This document shows positions 10,454 through 22,147 of a stretch of 64,000 bases of DNA, one piece after another. A model generated the notes under the pieces. The model saw only the letters and a list, made by a program, of their open reading frames with translations, searched no databases and was not told the DNA's origin. The position numbers were made by a program, and so were the translations under genes. This DNA is from Tillandsia leiboldiana. Its lineage: Eukaryota > Streptophyta > Magnoliopsida > Poales > Bromeliaceae. Within the stretch, counting starts at the first letter, position 1, and every line of letters begins with the position of its first letter. The stretch lies in NCBI GenBank assembly GCA_029204045.2, contig JAQNDB010000094.1, positions 80,609 to 144,608 on the forward strand, read 5' to 3'.

Positions 10454-10590
10454 TGTGACACCCCCGGAATTTGGATTAGTCCTCTATATAAATGATATAA
10501 TAGGACTAAATCTCTAACCCGGCTATAGCATTTTGGATGGTAGCAAGATCCAAGAGGAACATGAGAGTTAAGCGTGCTAGAGCTAGAGTA
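10454..10590 (+). repeat. Cassandra LTR 3, left part (continues at 36788)
   Basis: The first 137 bp of the LTR, interrupted inside the 5S intermediate element by element C. The remaining 40 bp are at 36788-36827, making 177 bp once one GAGTA copy is removed. Confidence 0.92.
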
Positions 10591-10889
10591 TGTCACGCCC
10601 CGGGGGTTTAATTTCGCGGAAACGATTCACAAAAGGTATGGGTTTGGCGTGTATAATTTTTTTTTGAAAAACCTTCTTCCCCAGCGCGTGCCCAGACCCG
10701 CCGCATATACAGGATCACTCTGCAAACGGACAGAGTCTCCCCTGTATATGCACGGCGTCGCGACACATACAACGTCCAAAAACGGATAATCATTCAATCA
10801 CAACGGTTCAAACATACGTCCATTCACGAAATGCTAAATAAATCTCACGGCCGATCAGTTTAAAAGGATAAATCCACAGTTGTTGAAAC

Positions 10890-11046
10890 GGCGCCCACCC
10901 GGCGCCCATATTTTGAAAACACCTTTCGAAAGCAACATAAACCCAGAGGTTTTGGAAAACAGTGCCCACACGACACTTAGGTTTTAAAATCCCTTTTCGA
11001 AATTCATAAATCCACAAGGTTTTGAAAACGGTGCCCACACGACACC
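10890..11046 (-). repeat. Three pentaloop hairpins in element C U5
   Basis: On the minus strand: GGCGCC-GGGTG-GGCGCC (10890-10906), AGTGTC-GTGTG-GGCACT (10961-10977) and GGTGTC-GTGTG-GGCACC (11030-11046), loops about 70 nt apart. The GCGCC/GGCGC stem replaces GTGCC/GGCAC of A by a paired change. Equivalent arrays lie at about 17490-17646 and 33865-34021. Confidence 0.72.
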
Positions 11047-11856
11047 TAGGTTTTGAAATCCAGTTTTCGCAATCTTTTCTTTGGTTTGCTCTTTGATTTT
11101 CTTAAAGCGGCCAACAGAGATGAAAAAGGAATTAAATAATTCAAAAACTACCATGCCGACATCCACACCGACCCAACGAGGGTATCGAGAACCGCACCAC
11201 AGTCTACCATGTAAATGAAATGCGAAGAGGAAAATAGAAAGTACTGTTCGGGGTCACCAGGGACCCAAGAACTCCTGCCGCGGCCTCACCGTCGCCTAAC
11301 TCTCCCCCCTGGAGGACCCTGTCGCAAAGTGGGAAGTCAGCGACTAAACAATAATGATAATAACAAAGCAGGAAAGGAAGCCAAACCCAACAGTAAAACT
11401 ATCCGGAGCAACCACTCGACTCACTGGAAGAGTGACACGCGAACACATGTAACTCCTGCAACATCTGTAATGCCTGTAACACCTATACACCTTGATCTCG
11501 CCGGGCACCTATCCCGACAGATCGCACCGCTCATACCTTGGGGCACCTGACCTCGTCGGACACCTATCCCGACAGGTCGCACCTTTTCCCCCACCTTTTG
11601 CTGCCTCAAACCCCACACCTACGGGGGCCCCCACCACTTCACCTTGTGGGTTAACACGGGTCGAAGACCGCTTTCCCGGAAAAGAGCACCCTTTGCGGTG
11701 GCCAAACCGCGGGTGCGCGTGTCGCAACCACGAGCTCAAAACCCAGACACAGGACAATATCGCAAACATAGAGACCGTCAGCGTTAGTATTACAAATATG
11801 CAGTTAAACAACTATCCAAGAATACCGAGTCTATACTTAGTCTCAAAGGAACCCAC

Positions 11857-12105
11857 AATAATGAACCAAGTACCCAAAACGAAACCAACAATAATGAACC
11901 AAGCACTCCAGACGAACCAACCATAATGAACCAAGTACCCAAAACGTAACCAACAATAATGAACCAAGTACTCCAGACGAAACCAACATAATGAACCAAG
12001 TACCCAAAACGTAACCAACAATAATGAACCAAGTACTCCAGACGAAACCAACATAATGAACCAAGTACCCAAAACGTAACCAACAATAATGAACCGAGTA
12101 CACAC
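11857..12105. repeat. 65-bp dimeric tandem repeat specific to the element C LTR
   Basis: AATGAACC recurs at 11860, 11893, 11925, 11958, 11990, 12023, 12055 and 12088, alternating 33- and 32-bp steps. The two monomers differ (AGTACCCAAAACG versus AGTACTCCAGACG), giving a 65-bp higher-order unit. Copies at about 18457-18705 and 34832-35080. Long hydrophobic minus-strand frames across it are artefacts of the repeat. Element A lacks it. Confidence 0.85.
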
Positions 12106-13849
12106 CACACGATAATCATGATAGTAACGAAAATGGGCATACAGGGGTTCTAAGGATGTACCCACCTGAAACGCGAAGAAGGAGGTGTGCAGAAAACTCC
12201 AGTTAAAAAAAAACCCTCACAATGCCCCCGAAAAGCTACAAAAAGAAATCTTGTTAAAACAATCATCGTCGTGGTTAAAACACTCAAAAACGGGGCGAAA
12301 CGGGCCAAAAACGGAGCTTCTGGATCCCTTTCAGAAAACTGGTGCACGAAACCAGGCGTGGACCGGGTCCACAACAGCAGGCGGCCGCGGCACGGGCCGG
12401 GAGCACGCTGTAGCGGTGGACCGGTGCGGCTTGGGTCGGGCCGCGCACGGGCTCGGGAGCGCACCGGGTTCACCACTCCCCGCTGCGGTGTCGAGCACCG
12501 GGTGCACGCCTAGGGCGTGCACCGAGCGGCCTGGTGCACGCGTTTCGTGCGCCGGGTCTGCGGCCCCGGGCCGCGGAGGCGTGCGCCGGGTGCACGCCGG
12601 CCCGGTGGACCGCGCGGCCTGGCGCACGCAGCCGTGCACTGGGTCTGCGCCCCCGGGCCGCAGAAGCGTGCGCCCGGTGCACGCAGGCACCGTGGACCGC
12701 GGCCTGAAATCCCTGTTGACGAACAGTAATCCGTCCCCAATTCCGGCTCCGGTTGCGACCCTGCGATCCCGACGGCTGCGGCGATGACTCCGTGAACACG
12801 ACAACGGCGGCGGCGGCCTCCCGTTTAACAACGGCGGCGGCGGCTTCCCGTTACCACAAAGCCCACATCGCGCGACAACCGAACCACCAACAGTCGAAAC
12901 CCCAAAACCTAAAACAAAACAACGATGCTAACCTTGATTTCCCTGGAGGAGGAGGAAGAAGGAGGGTCGCCCATTCCTTGCTCGATCGATTCTGCAGAAA
13001 GAAATCCGTTCCTCCTTTCCTCTCCCCGTCTCCCCGTCTCGGTCTCCACGCCGTTCTTGAAAAGAGGGAAAATATGGTTTGGGGTTTTCCCCACACACAC
13101 CCTCACCCGGACTTATACGCTAACTCAAAAGTAATAACAATAATAATAAAAATGATAACAATAATAATAAATTCCCGATGCCAATCCAAATCAGTCGAAA
13201 TTAGAACGGAGGGCCCAGATTACCTCGGAAAGCGTGCCGATCGCCAGCACGGATTCCGATGCGCCCGAGCTGATATAGAACCTCAAAAATTAATTCAGGG
13301 AGATCCCGAAGTCGGAATTCGAATCCGATCGCGCCACCGTTCACCGATTTGCGAGCTCTAGCACCAAAAAAATACCCGCACACCCTGACAGTCAGTCCAG
13401 AATTTCTCAAACTTTCAACCCCCCCTAACAACTAAAAGGGATTCAAATAAGATCAAAACGGAAAATCGGGAGGTCGAGGTACTACAAAAATAATTAAAAT
13501 AAACCAATGACATAAAAAGATGAAAAGTCCGATTGTAGAAGGATCCCGTCCGATCACCTCGAAAAGCGTGCCGACCACCTAGCACGGATTCCGACGCACC
13601 ACACGAAGGCAAACGCCTTGCCCCCCATTCCGGGAGATCCGTAAATCGGAATCCGAATCCGTTCGCTTTGCCCTCCTCCGTTTTCCGAGCTCAGTCGAAG
13701 AAAAATACTCGCGGTCCAGGCCAGTTCTTTGCAGAAAACACAGTGAAAAGTTTTCCTAACAATCCCGTCATAAAAAGAAGGTATACAAAGGCATTGGAAC
13801 GCCAGGACTCGACATCACTCACCACTTAAAAGAAGTTTCGTCCTCGAAA

Positions 13850-14900
13850 CTTAATCCCGGTCCGCCACGAATAGATCTGGGTAGCACTCGCTCATCTTTG
13901 ACTCCAGTTCCCAAGTCGCTTCACGTTCTTCCTGGTTGCTCCACAGCACCTTCACATGGGGGGGGGGGGGGGTCGTCCGGTTGCGCAATCCTTTTTGTCC
14001 TCTCGTGCTAAGATCCGCACCGGTGTTCCGTCGAAGCTCAGGTCCTCTCTAAGCTCAAAAGTAGTGACCATCCATCACCCAAGTCAAGTACGCAGGCTCG
14101 GAGCACATCATCGAGAATTCGGTTCACTTGCTCGGACTGTCCGTCGGTCTGGGAGGGTAAAACGCCGTGCTGAAGTGTGGTTTAGTCTCTAGAGCTCGTT
14201 GTAGATTCTGCCAAAGGTTCGACACCAGCCGAGTGTCTCTGGTCCACGTCGTACAGATGGGTGGAAAGAGAGTCGACTTCGTCAGTCTATCCACTGTGAC
14301 TCAAACGGCATCGTGCCCTTGATGCGATGCAGAAAAACCCGTGACGAATTCCATGCTGGTTCGCTCCCATTTCCACTCTGGCACAAGTAGAGATTGTAGT
14401 TTTCCCCGCCGGGCGCTGATGTTCGAACCTTACTTGTTAACCATCTAACGGCGAGCAAGGAACTGTGTTAACTCCTTCGGTTCAGTCCACCATAAATTCT
14501 GCTTGAGGCCCCTGTACATCTTCGTGTCACCTGGATGCGCCGCAAAAAATCAAATCCTTCTATGTGAACAGAACTTAAGACTCTGGCGATCCGAAAACAC
14601 ATCACAACGAACTCCAAAAGGTGGTGTCTCCAAAGCTTTAAAACGAAGGCGACTGCTGCCAGTTACGGATCGTATGTCGGGCAGTTCCGTTCACATTCTT
14701 AAATTTAGCAACCAGCTTCTGGTCCCTGAGATTCCGGAGAAAAATCCGTAAGTGCTCCTCGCAGTTGATTGGAGAGGTCATCAATCCCGAACTTGTTCTT
14801 CACTGCAACCTTATTTATCTCCCTGAAGTCGATGCGTAGGCGTAGGTTTCCGTTCTTCTTTCGCACGAAACGCACGGGTGCGCCCCAAGGCGACACACTC
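13850..14900 (-). pseudogene. Eroded RT, integrase and chromodomain tail of element C, copy 1
   Basis: On the minus strand, 14896-14705 encodes a recognisable RT finger segment (SPWGAPVRFVRKKNG, then LRIDFREINKV). Downstream come an integrase zinc relict (HPGDTKMYRGLKQN, about 14540-14490) and core fragments (VDRLTKS near 14280; a PTDSPSK relict of the PQTDGQSE motif). The tail reads FELREDLSFDGTPVRILARE, followed after the G-run by chromodomain-like sequence. Stops and shifts are frequent. RT palm, RNase H, protease and gag were not found. Confidence 0.72.
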
Positions 14901-17169
14901 GGTCTGATGACCCCTTTAATCAGAAAAAAAAACTCCTTGTTGTGCCTTAGATTCCCTCAGTCCCGTGAAGCCATTCTGCAAGGCGCCTAAGTGATAGGTT
15001 ACGCGTCTGGTGGAAGCTCGAAAGAGAGGATGACCTCTCGCTCGGGGGTATTCCCGGCAGTTCAGTCGAAAGAACGTCGGAAGGAACCCCCCTACAACGG
15101 GGGGTGTTAGTGAGTGATGCAGAGGGTCGAGTCGCTAGGCTCACTGAAACCAAGTAACTACACATCCGCCTGATACCTCGCAAACCACTCCATTCCTAGC
15201 ACCTCGTCGTAATCCTGCTTCCTGACTCGGAATTTCCCGTCATAACGCCACCGGCCCGCACCCCACCTCAGCCGGTGCTGAGAAGTCAGCAACAAAGTCT
15301 CGCGATGCGTCGAGGTACCCCAGTCCTACCGCCCAACCCGTACCGATGAGCCTATAAAAGCCCAACACAACTAACCCGACGATAAGGAAAACAAACTACA
15401 CTACCGCCCTCACCAGGCTCCGAGAGGTGCCAACAAAATAGGCTGGGTTACTAACTACCATAACATCTCCCCTGAACACAATGAACTCACCTGTCACCAA
15501 CACGGACCGCTCCTCTCCATCACCAACACGGGCCACAAGCTCGGAGCATGACCACCATCCCGGACCACCCGCTCCGACTATCCATCCTACCGAGGCGACG
15601 GTCAAGACTAACGTTAGGTTTCAGCTCTAAGACCTACCACAAGGTCTACCCCACAGAAAGGGCTGCGTACAGGGCCTCCTAGCCGAAAGTGACCAGTGCC
15701 AAAACTCCGAGTAGTCGCCAGATTCCCCTTGACTCACACCTGTCCCAAAAGATCAACAATCCAAAACGCTCCCAAACTAAGCCTCAAGGCTATGCCTTAG
15801 TCATGGGAAGCTGGTGACGAAACCCACAAGGTAAGGTCCTACCTCCGTCCTGGCACCGACGGGGTGCGACACTCTAAATAACCACTAACTCTCGGTCCCA
15901 AACCGTTGCCCCTCCAAGTACCGGGCATCGAAACGAGCGGTAAACCTCCAGACCAACGGTGACACTCCCAACTCGGAGAAAATCTAAGCTCAAGGTCCGC
16001 TCAACAATGACCTCCAGGTACTGAAGACTACCCATCTGAAACCAAAAGGGTCGGAAGAGGACAAGCAACGAAAACCGCAAGAAGAACCCTGTCCAAAGTT
16101 GCCTAGGTTCACTAAACGCACTCGAGGGATCACACGCCAACCCACCAGCAGGACAACCGAACCGACACACTTGTGCAGAAAACAGAAACCCAACTCAAAG
16201 CTTTACCACCACAACCCCACTAAAAGGAGCCACCCGGCACCACCCAGCGTCAAAGCTAGACCCCCTTGTAAAAGTCACCACTTACGCACCCTTGTGCGAA
16301 GCGAGGTACGGCCTCTCTGCCCCCAAAACGAGCCCAAACGAAGAAGATTTACTAGCCCCGGTGGTCTCCTTTCTCAACCTAAAGGGGAACCCCAAGACCC
16401 CACCACGACGATTTCTGCAACCATCGCAGTGATCACAGCAAAGAGCCGCACCATGGGTAACAACCGTAGGGGAAGAGTCCTCGTACCCACCCCTACCCTA
16501 TCCAAGATGCAACACGAATCGGCCGACTATCGGCTGTAACTTAAAATCCGCAGACCCCGAATGCGCAAATCTAGACGAGAGGCTACCCGGTTGCCCACGA
16601 CCGACAACCCAGCAGACACTCTAACAACCGACAAAATGGCCGACACCCTAACAGACATCGGCGGATTACACTACCACCAGTCACCGGTACTAATGACGAC
16701 CAGAACGTTGGCAGAGGAAGGGGTTCGGAAAACAAAAGCCGACGCACGATCTGCTGTGTTAACAGCCGCACCAAGTGCATGAACACCGTCAGCAGGCCCA
16801 CCGTGTCCCGTGCTGGTTGCTTAATCCATTGATTCCTAGCAACCCTCAATACCCCGGTGGCAGCCGGCCTCGACCCCAGCCTCCATAACAACACCACTAT
16901 ACGAGCCAAAACAACACGACTACACAAGCACGACAACCGAGCTAAACCGGGAAACGAAACTTAACCCGTACACACATACAACACAAGTCAGTTCTAAACT
17001 CCGCTAGCATAGCACTCATCCAACTATCGAGAAACGGGACCTATACTTTCCCCCCGCTCCCCCGATCACTCGCGTTCTACGCTTCCATGCCTTACTCATT
17101 TCATTCATTTGTAGCTAAGTGTGGTATCTCCGTGGATGTCGGACACTGACTGTTGTGATTAAAGAATTG

Positions 17170-17181
17170 TCTCTGATACCA
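17170..17181 (-). promoter_or_regulatory. Primer binding site, element C copy 1
   Basis: Minus strand TGGTATCAGAGA, eight bases from the LTR end. The second interior has the same site at 33547-33558. Confidence 0.9.
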
Positions 17182-17189
17182 TCTTAATC

Positions 17190-18783
17190 TGTCACGCCCC
17201 GGGGGTTTAATTTCGCGAAAACGATTCACAAAAGGTATGGGTTTGGCGTGTATAATTTTTTTTTTGAAAAACCTTCTTCCCCAGCGCGTGCCCAGACCCG
17301 CCGCATATACAGGATCACTCTGCAAACGGACAGAGTCTCCCCTGTATATGCACGGCGTCGCGACACATACAACGTCCAAAAATGGATAATCATTCAATCA
17401 CAACGGTTCAAACATACGTCCATTCACGAAATGCTAAATAAATCTCACGGCCGATCAGTTTAAAAGGATAAATCCACAGTTGTTGAAACGGCGCCCACCC
17501 GGCGCCCATATTTTGAAAACACCTTTCGAAAGCAACATAAACCCAGAGGTTTTGGAAAACAGTGCCCACACGACACTTAGGTTTTAAAATCCCTTTTCGA
17601 AATTCATAAATCCACAAGGTTTTGAAAACGGTGCCCACACGACACCTAGGTTTTGAAATCCAGTTTTCGCAATCTTTTCTTTGGTTTGCTCTTTGATTTT
17701 CTTAAAGCGGCCAACAGAGATGAAAAAGGAATTAAATAATTCAAAAACTACCATGCCGACATCCACACCGACCCCACGAGGGTATCGAGAACCGCACCAC
17801 AGTCTACCATGTAAATGAAATGCGAAGGGGAAAATAGAAAGTACTGTTCGGGGTCACCAGGGACCCAAGAACTCCTGCCGCGGCCTCACCGTCGCCTAAC
17901 TCTCCCCCCTGGAGGACCCTGTCGCAAAGTGGGAAGTCAGCGACTAAACAATAATGATAATAACAAAGCAGGAAAGGAAGCCAAACCCAACAGTAAAACT
18001 ATCCGGAGCAACCACTCGACTCACTGGAAGAGTGACACGCGAACACATGTAACTCCTGCAACATCTGTAATGCCTGTAACACCTATACACCTTGATCTCG
18101 TCGGGCACCTATCCCGACAGATCGCACCGCTCACACCTTGGGGCACCTGACCTCGTCGGACACCTATCCCGACAGGTCGCACCTTTTCCCCCACCTTTTG
18201 CTGCCTCAAACCCCACACCTACGGGGGCCCCCACCACTTCACCTTGTGGGTCAACACGGGTCGAAGACCGCTTTCCCGGAAAACAGCACCCTTTGCGGTG
18301 GCCCAACCGCGGGTGCGCGTGTCGCAACCACGAGCTCAAAACCCGGACACAGGACAATATCGCAAACATAGAGACCGTCAGCGTTAGTATTACAAATATG
18401 CAGTTAAACAACTATCCAAGAATACCGAGTCTATACTTAGTCTCAAAGGAACCCACAATAATGAACCAAGTACCCAAAACGAAACCAACAATAATGAACC
18501 AAGCACTCCAGACGAACCAACCATAATGAACCAAGTACCCAAAACGTAACCAACAATAATGAACCAAGTACTCCAGACGAAACCAACATAATGAACCAAG
18601 TACCCAAAACGTAACCAACAATAATGAACCAAGTACTCCAGACGAAACCAACTTAATGAACCAAGTACCCAAAACGTAACCAACAATAATGAACCGAGTA
18701 CACACCACACGATAATCATGACAGTAACGAAAATGGGCATACAGGGGTTCTAAGGATGTACCCACCTGAAACGCGAAGAAGGA
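17190..18783 (-). repeat. Element C middle LTR, left part
   Basis: This LTR is shared by the two interiors and interrupted by element B. It continues at 28565 after AAGGA is repeated (18779-18783 and 28560-28564). Combined length 3226 bp. Confidence 0.93.
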
Positions 18784-19778
18784 TGTCACGCCCCGGCGTC
18801 GAAACTGCGACCCGGGCTCGCTAACAGATCCGCCGCCCATACGGTGAACCCCGTATAGACGAAGCGTCAAACCTGCAAAAGATAGATACTAAACTACCCA
18901 GATATCAGAGCTGAAAATAAACCACTAGAAATAAAATAAATTAGTACAAAGTCCTCACCAAAGTACAAGTCACTCAACTCAGAAGGAAAAGCACAACTCT
19001 ATACCTCACTACAAGGTCTCTCAACAAGAAACTCTCAAAATAAAAAGGGTACATCTACTCTCTGGACGACGACTGGTAGGGATCTAGCTCGCGACTCCCT
19101 CACCACGATCAGAAGAAGCAGCAACAGGAGCAGCAGGAACACGAGTAGAAGTCCCTGTGGGAAAATACACCACGACGGGTGTGAGAACTACGTCCCAAGT
19201 AGTTCTCAGTGGGTGCCGCCAACAAGCCCAACGGACTGCCCACTAAGTCTACTAGAGGCATAAAGTAACAATATAAAACTGAAATGAAAGGGCTGGAAAA
19301 GTAACTCTACAGCTACTATGCCTCTATCTAGATGCTCAAGAAAAGGAACAGATGAAACGTGATGCATCTACTAACACACACAGTAAACTCACCAAATCTA
19401 AACTGACTGCCTCAAAGGGTCCAGTCAAACCTGCGCCCACCTACTGCCGCATATCCTCAACAGGACGGGTCTACCGTAGGGTGTCCGTGACTGCCGCTAA
19501 CTGGGCCAGTCAGAGGGACGGCGTCGACAAGTCGCGATAGCAAGTAACAGGCCCAACTCCGGAGTGGCTCTCGAGGGGAGCGACCCCACCGAGGAAAGTA
19601 TCCGCGTATCTCTGTCGAGCTCAAATATGGCTCATGCAGGCTATAGTCCAAACCACGATCAACAAGATCGACCAACAACACCAACTCTCAACCACAAGCT
19701 GGAAGTCACACCGCTGGGGCCACCGTTCACCAGACGGCTCCCACAACAGAACACTAAACTCTCCAGAAAGACCGATAC

Positions 19779-19875
19779 CATAAGGGTTCGGAAACCCGAT
19801 AGACCGGTGCTAAGAACCCTATCAAACAAGAACAGACTCTAGGCTCCGACTATCGAAGTTTCCGATCCCTTATAG
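19779..19875. repeat. Stem-loop repeat with conserved ATCAAACAAGAACAG loop, copy 1
   Basis: Arms at 19779-19801 and 19851-19875 are long imperfect inverted repeats (shared AAGGG, CGGAAAC and CGATA). The loop carries ATCAAACAAGAACAG at 19821-19835. Related units: 19960-19974, 20205-20219, 22902-22916 (interior), and 25831-25845, 25970-25984 and 26215-26229 in the other LTR. Confidence 0.6.
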
Positions 19876-21708
19876 TTCGGGAAAGCAATAATCACAGTAC
19901 AACTCGCAGAAGACACCAACAGGGCCCGAAAGTCCCGGTAGACCTACCCCTACAACCCTATCAAACAAGAACAGGTTCCAGGCTCGGCCCCCGTGGCTTT
20001 CGTCCCGACAGAGGAACGGCCCCTAGAACCCAGACCACTCGAATCCTTCCGAGTGGGGAGATTTACTGGAAAAAGGTGACATTTGTTATTGAAAACTAAT
20101 TTGATCTGGAAGAAATCCATATTTAATGATTTTAGTTCTTTTTAGAAAAACAGTTAGAAAACAAGTGTTTTACCCAAACCCCGAAGGGCTGATGCCTTTG
20201 TCCAATCAAACAAGAACAGACTCCAGCGGCCCTTCGATGTTTGGAAGAAAACATTGGTAGACTAAAATCATGTATATGTCGAAAAGGGTTCTGGGTTCTA
20301 GGTCCGGCTAACACTAGTACACTACTGCCACTAACACAGTGGCGACGACCCAAACAGGGGAAAACAAGATCTCTCGGGTCCACCGTTTACCCCAAACGGT
20401 TCCCGATACAGACAAGCGAACCACCACATCTACCAGACTCCACTCTGCTCCCAAGCACGAGTGCAAATGCATCCCACACTAAAGAGAAGTCCCGACCGCT
20501 CGGCCCACTACCCGGGCGAGGATAACACTAAGTCCAGGAATGCGACATAAAGTGTGAATGTCTAAACATAAATAACCCTAGCCCAAGTGAGGGTTTTCTA
20601 CTGGTCTGGTTACACATGCAACATATGACGGGGGTGCTAGGTCGGGTTCCAATATAACAAATATTTAACATGATAGTAGGAAGCAAGAGATCACAAGATC
20701 GACAGATAAAACAAGGATCAACAATTCCTACACTCTAACATGCTACCCAAGTCCAATCACTATCATGCATGATTCTATAGCAATAGAATTAGAGCACAGT
20801 CCATAGATCTTGAAAGCAAGCCACCCACCTGAAGGTGCACAACTGTCCAGGGTCGTACAGCTGAAAATACCAGGAAATCCAAATCTCCTACTCCAAAAGA
20901 TCCAGCAACACTCGTAACTCTCCTGGGTACAACACAAAGTCCACAAATACACATCAAGTCTAAAACTGTCCATAAAAACATACACAGAATTTCAGTCCCA
21001 AAGATGTCCCTTTTTCACCTGCTGAAAATGGCCAGAAAAATCCAATAAAAATATCACAGCGATCCTCGTGTCGATATCTTCGAAACGGTACCCTGAACGT
21101 CCAAATCCGAGCCCCGTAGGCCGAGTTACAAATTCTACAGTACAGGTGCGCAAACACTCACAACCACACAACTGTAAAACTCTGCACAGTAAGAGGGGAA
21201 ACAGTATACCTTCGGGCAAGCCTCATAAAAATCCCAAAAAAAAACGATGATAATCCTCGCGACGAGTAGATCCAAAAAGTGTATAGGCTCGTCTCGATCC
21301 GATGTCCAGTTGAGGAGATAAAATTCCGGCAAGGGGCCGCTGTCCAAAAACTCCACCAGAAAACAGCGGCTTAGAAATGCCTCGAAAACCGTGTCATAAA
21401 CTCTGAATCCAGCAATATGATCAACACGAAAGTCGAAGACGTACCTCTCGTGATTCCAACGCCGCAAAAATCGTCCAAAAATACTGACGGAGTAGCTCTG
21501 TGGACATCTCAGATCGAACTGCGACGATAACGGGCCTCCGATGAAAGATCGCCACACTGCGTTCCGATGCCGAAGTCGTCGACGCCGCGGCTTCCAAAAA
21601 ATCCGGGCCTCTGCCAGAAGATGCGCAAGATGAAGATCTCCAACTTTGCTAAAGGGGCCATGGGCAGGGGAGCTCGGGAAAGGGGGCAAAAAGCCCAAGC
21701 AAGCCAGC

Positions 21709-22147
21709 TATTTATAGGCCCAGCCCGAAAATCCACCTTTTGGGCTTTTGGCCCAAAGTTTCGGGCGCCCGGTACTTCCGGGCTGCTACAGTAATGGGCC
21801 CGGCCCGTTACTGTTCACGCCCGGAAAATCCCCAGGCCGCCACGTGTACACCCAAACAGCAAACAGCTGTTTGGGCCAACAGCCATGCGCCACGTGGCCG
21901 AACCCTGCGACGACACGTGGCGTCCACACCGGGAGCCTCGGGTCAACGCGCCCACGCCGCGCCCCACGTGCGCCCACGCGTGCCTGTCGGGCACGCGGCC
22001 CGAGGTACCAGCTCCCCGCACCGTGGACCGCGCGCACAACGCCGCGCCAACCCCGATCTGCCACGTGTCCAGCCCCGGTCCACCGTGCACCCGCGCCAAT
22101 CCCGCGGACCGCGCCCACTGCGCCCGCCAACCGGGAGCCGCCACGTG
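21709..22147 (-). promoter_or_regulatory. Element B LTR promoter: six G-boxes upstream of a TATA box
   Basis: Perfect CACGTG palindromes start at 21841, 21891, 21914, 21965, 22062 and 22142. TATAAATA lies on the minus strand at 21709-21716, downstream in element orientation. CACGTG is the plant G-box/ABRE core bound by bZIP and bHLH factors. The other LTR repeats this 6010 bp further on (TATA 27719-27726). Confidence 0.72.

Larger units (their letters stand above)
10591..13814 (-). repeat. Element C LTR, outer left copy
   Basis: On the minus strand it runs TGTCGAGTCC...GGCGTGACA. It contains pentaloop hairpins (10890-11046), the terminal stem-loop (about 10703-10751), a 65-bp tandem repeat (about 11857-12105), the GC palindrome array (about 12340-12710) and an AAT-rich microsatellite (about 13134-13172). 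Confidence 0.93.
13815..17189 (-). mobile_element. Element C interior, copy 1
   Basis: Reading on the minus strand from 17189 down: primer site, about 2.2 kb with nothing recognisable, then RT fingers, integrase zinc and core relicts, chromodomain tail, the GTTTCG-AGGA-CGAAAC hairpin (13835-13850) and the LTR. No frame is intact. The G-run at about 13959-13972 is longer than its partner in copy 2. Confidence 0.88.

Noticed and set aside
11857..12105. CRISPR-like repeat array
   Set aside because: Monomers are contiguous tandem repeats without unique spacers, inside a eukaryotic LTR.
11790..12165. Minus-strand hydrophobic frames rich in Trp, Phe and Leu (about 117 codons, three overlapping frames)
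   Set aside because: Produced by the 65-bp tandem repeat; the repeat is open in several frames, so membrane-protein appearance is accidental.
12753..13361. 202-codon plus-strand frame in the C LTR
   Set aside because: Antisense to the element, crosses trinucleotide and AAT repeats, and is broken or shifted in the third LTR copy.
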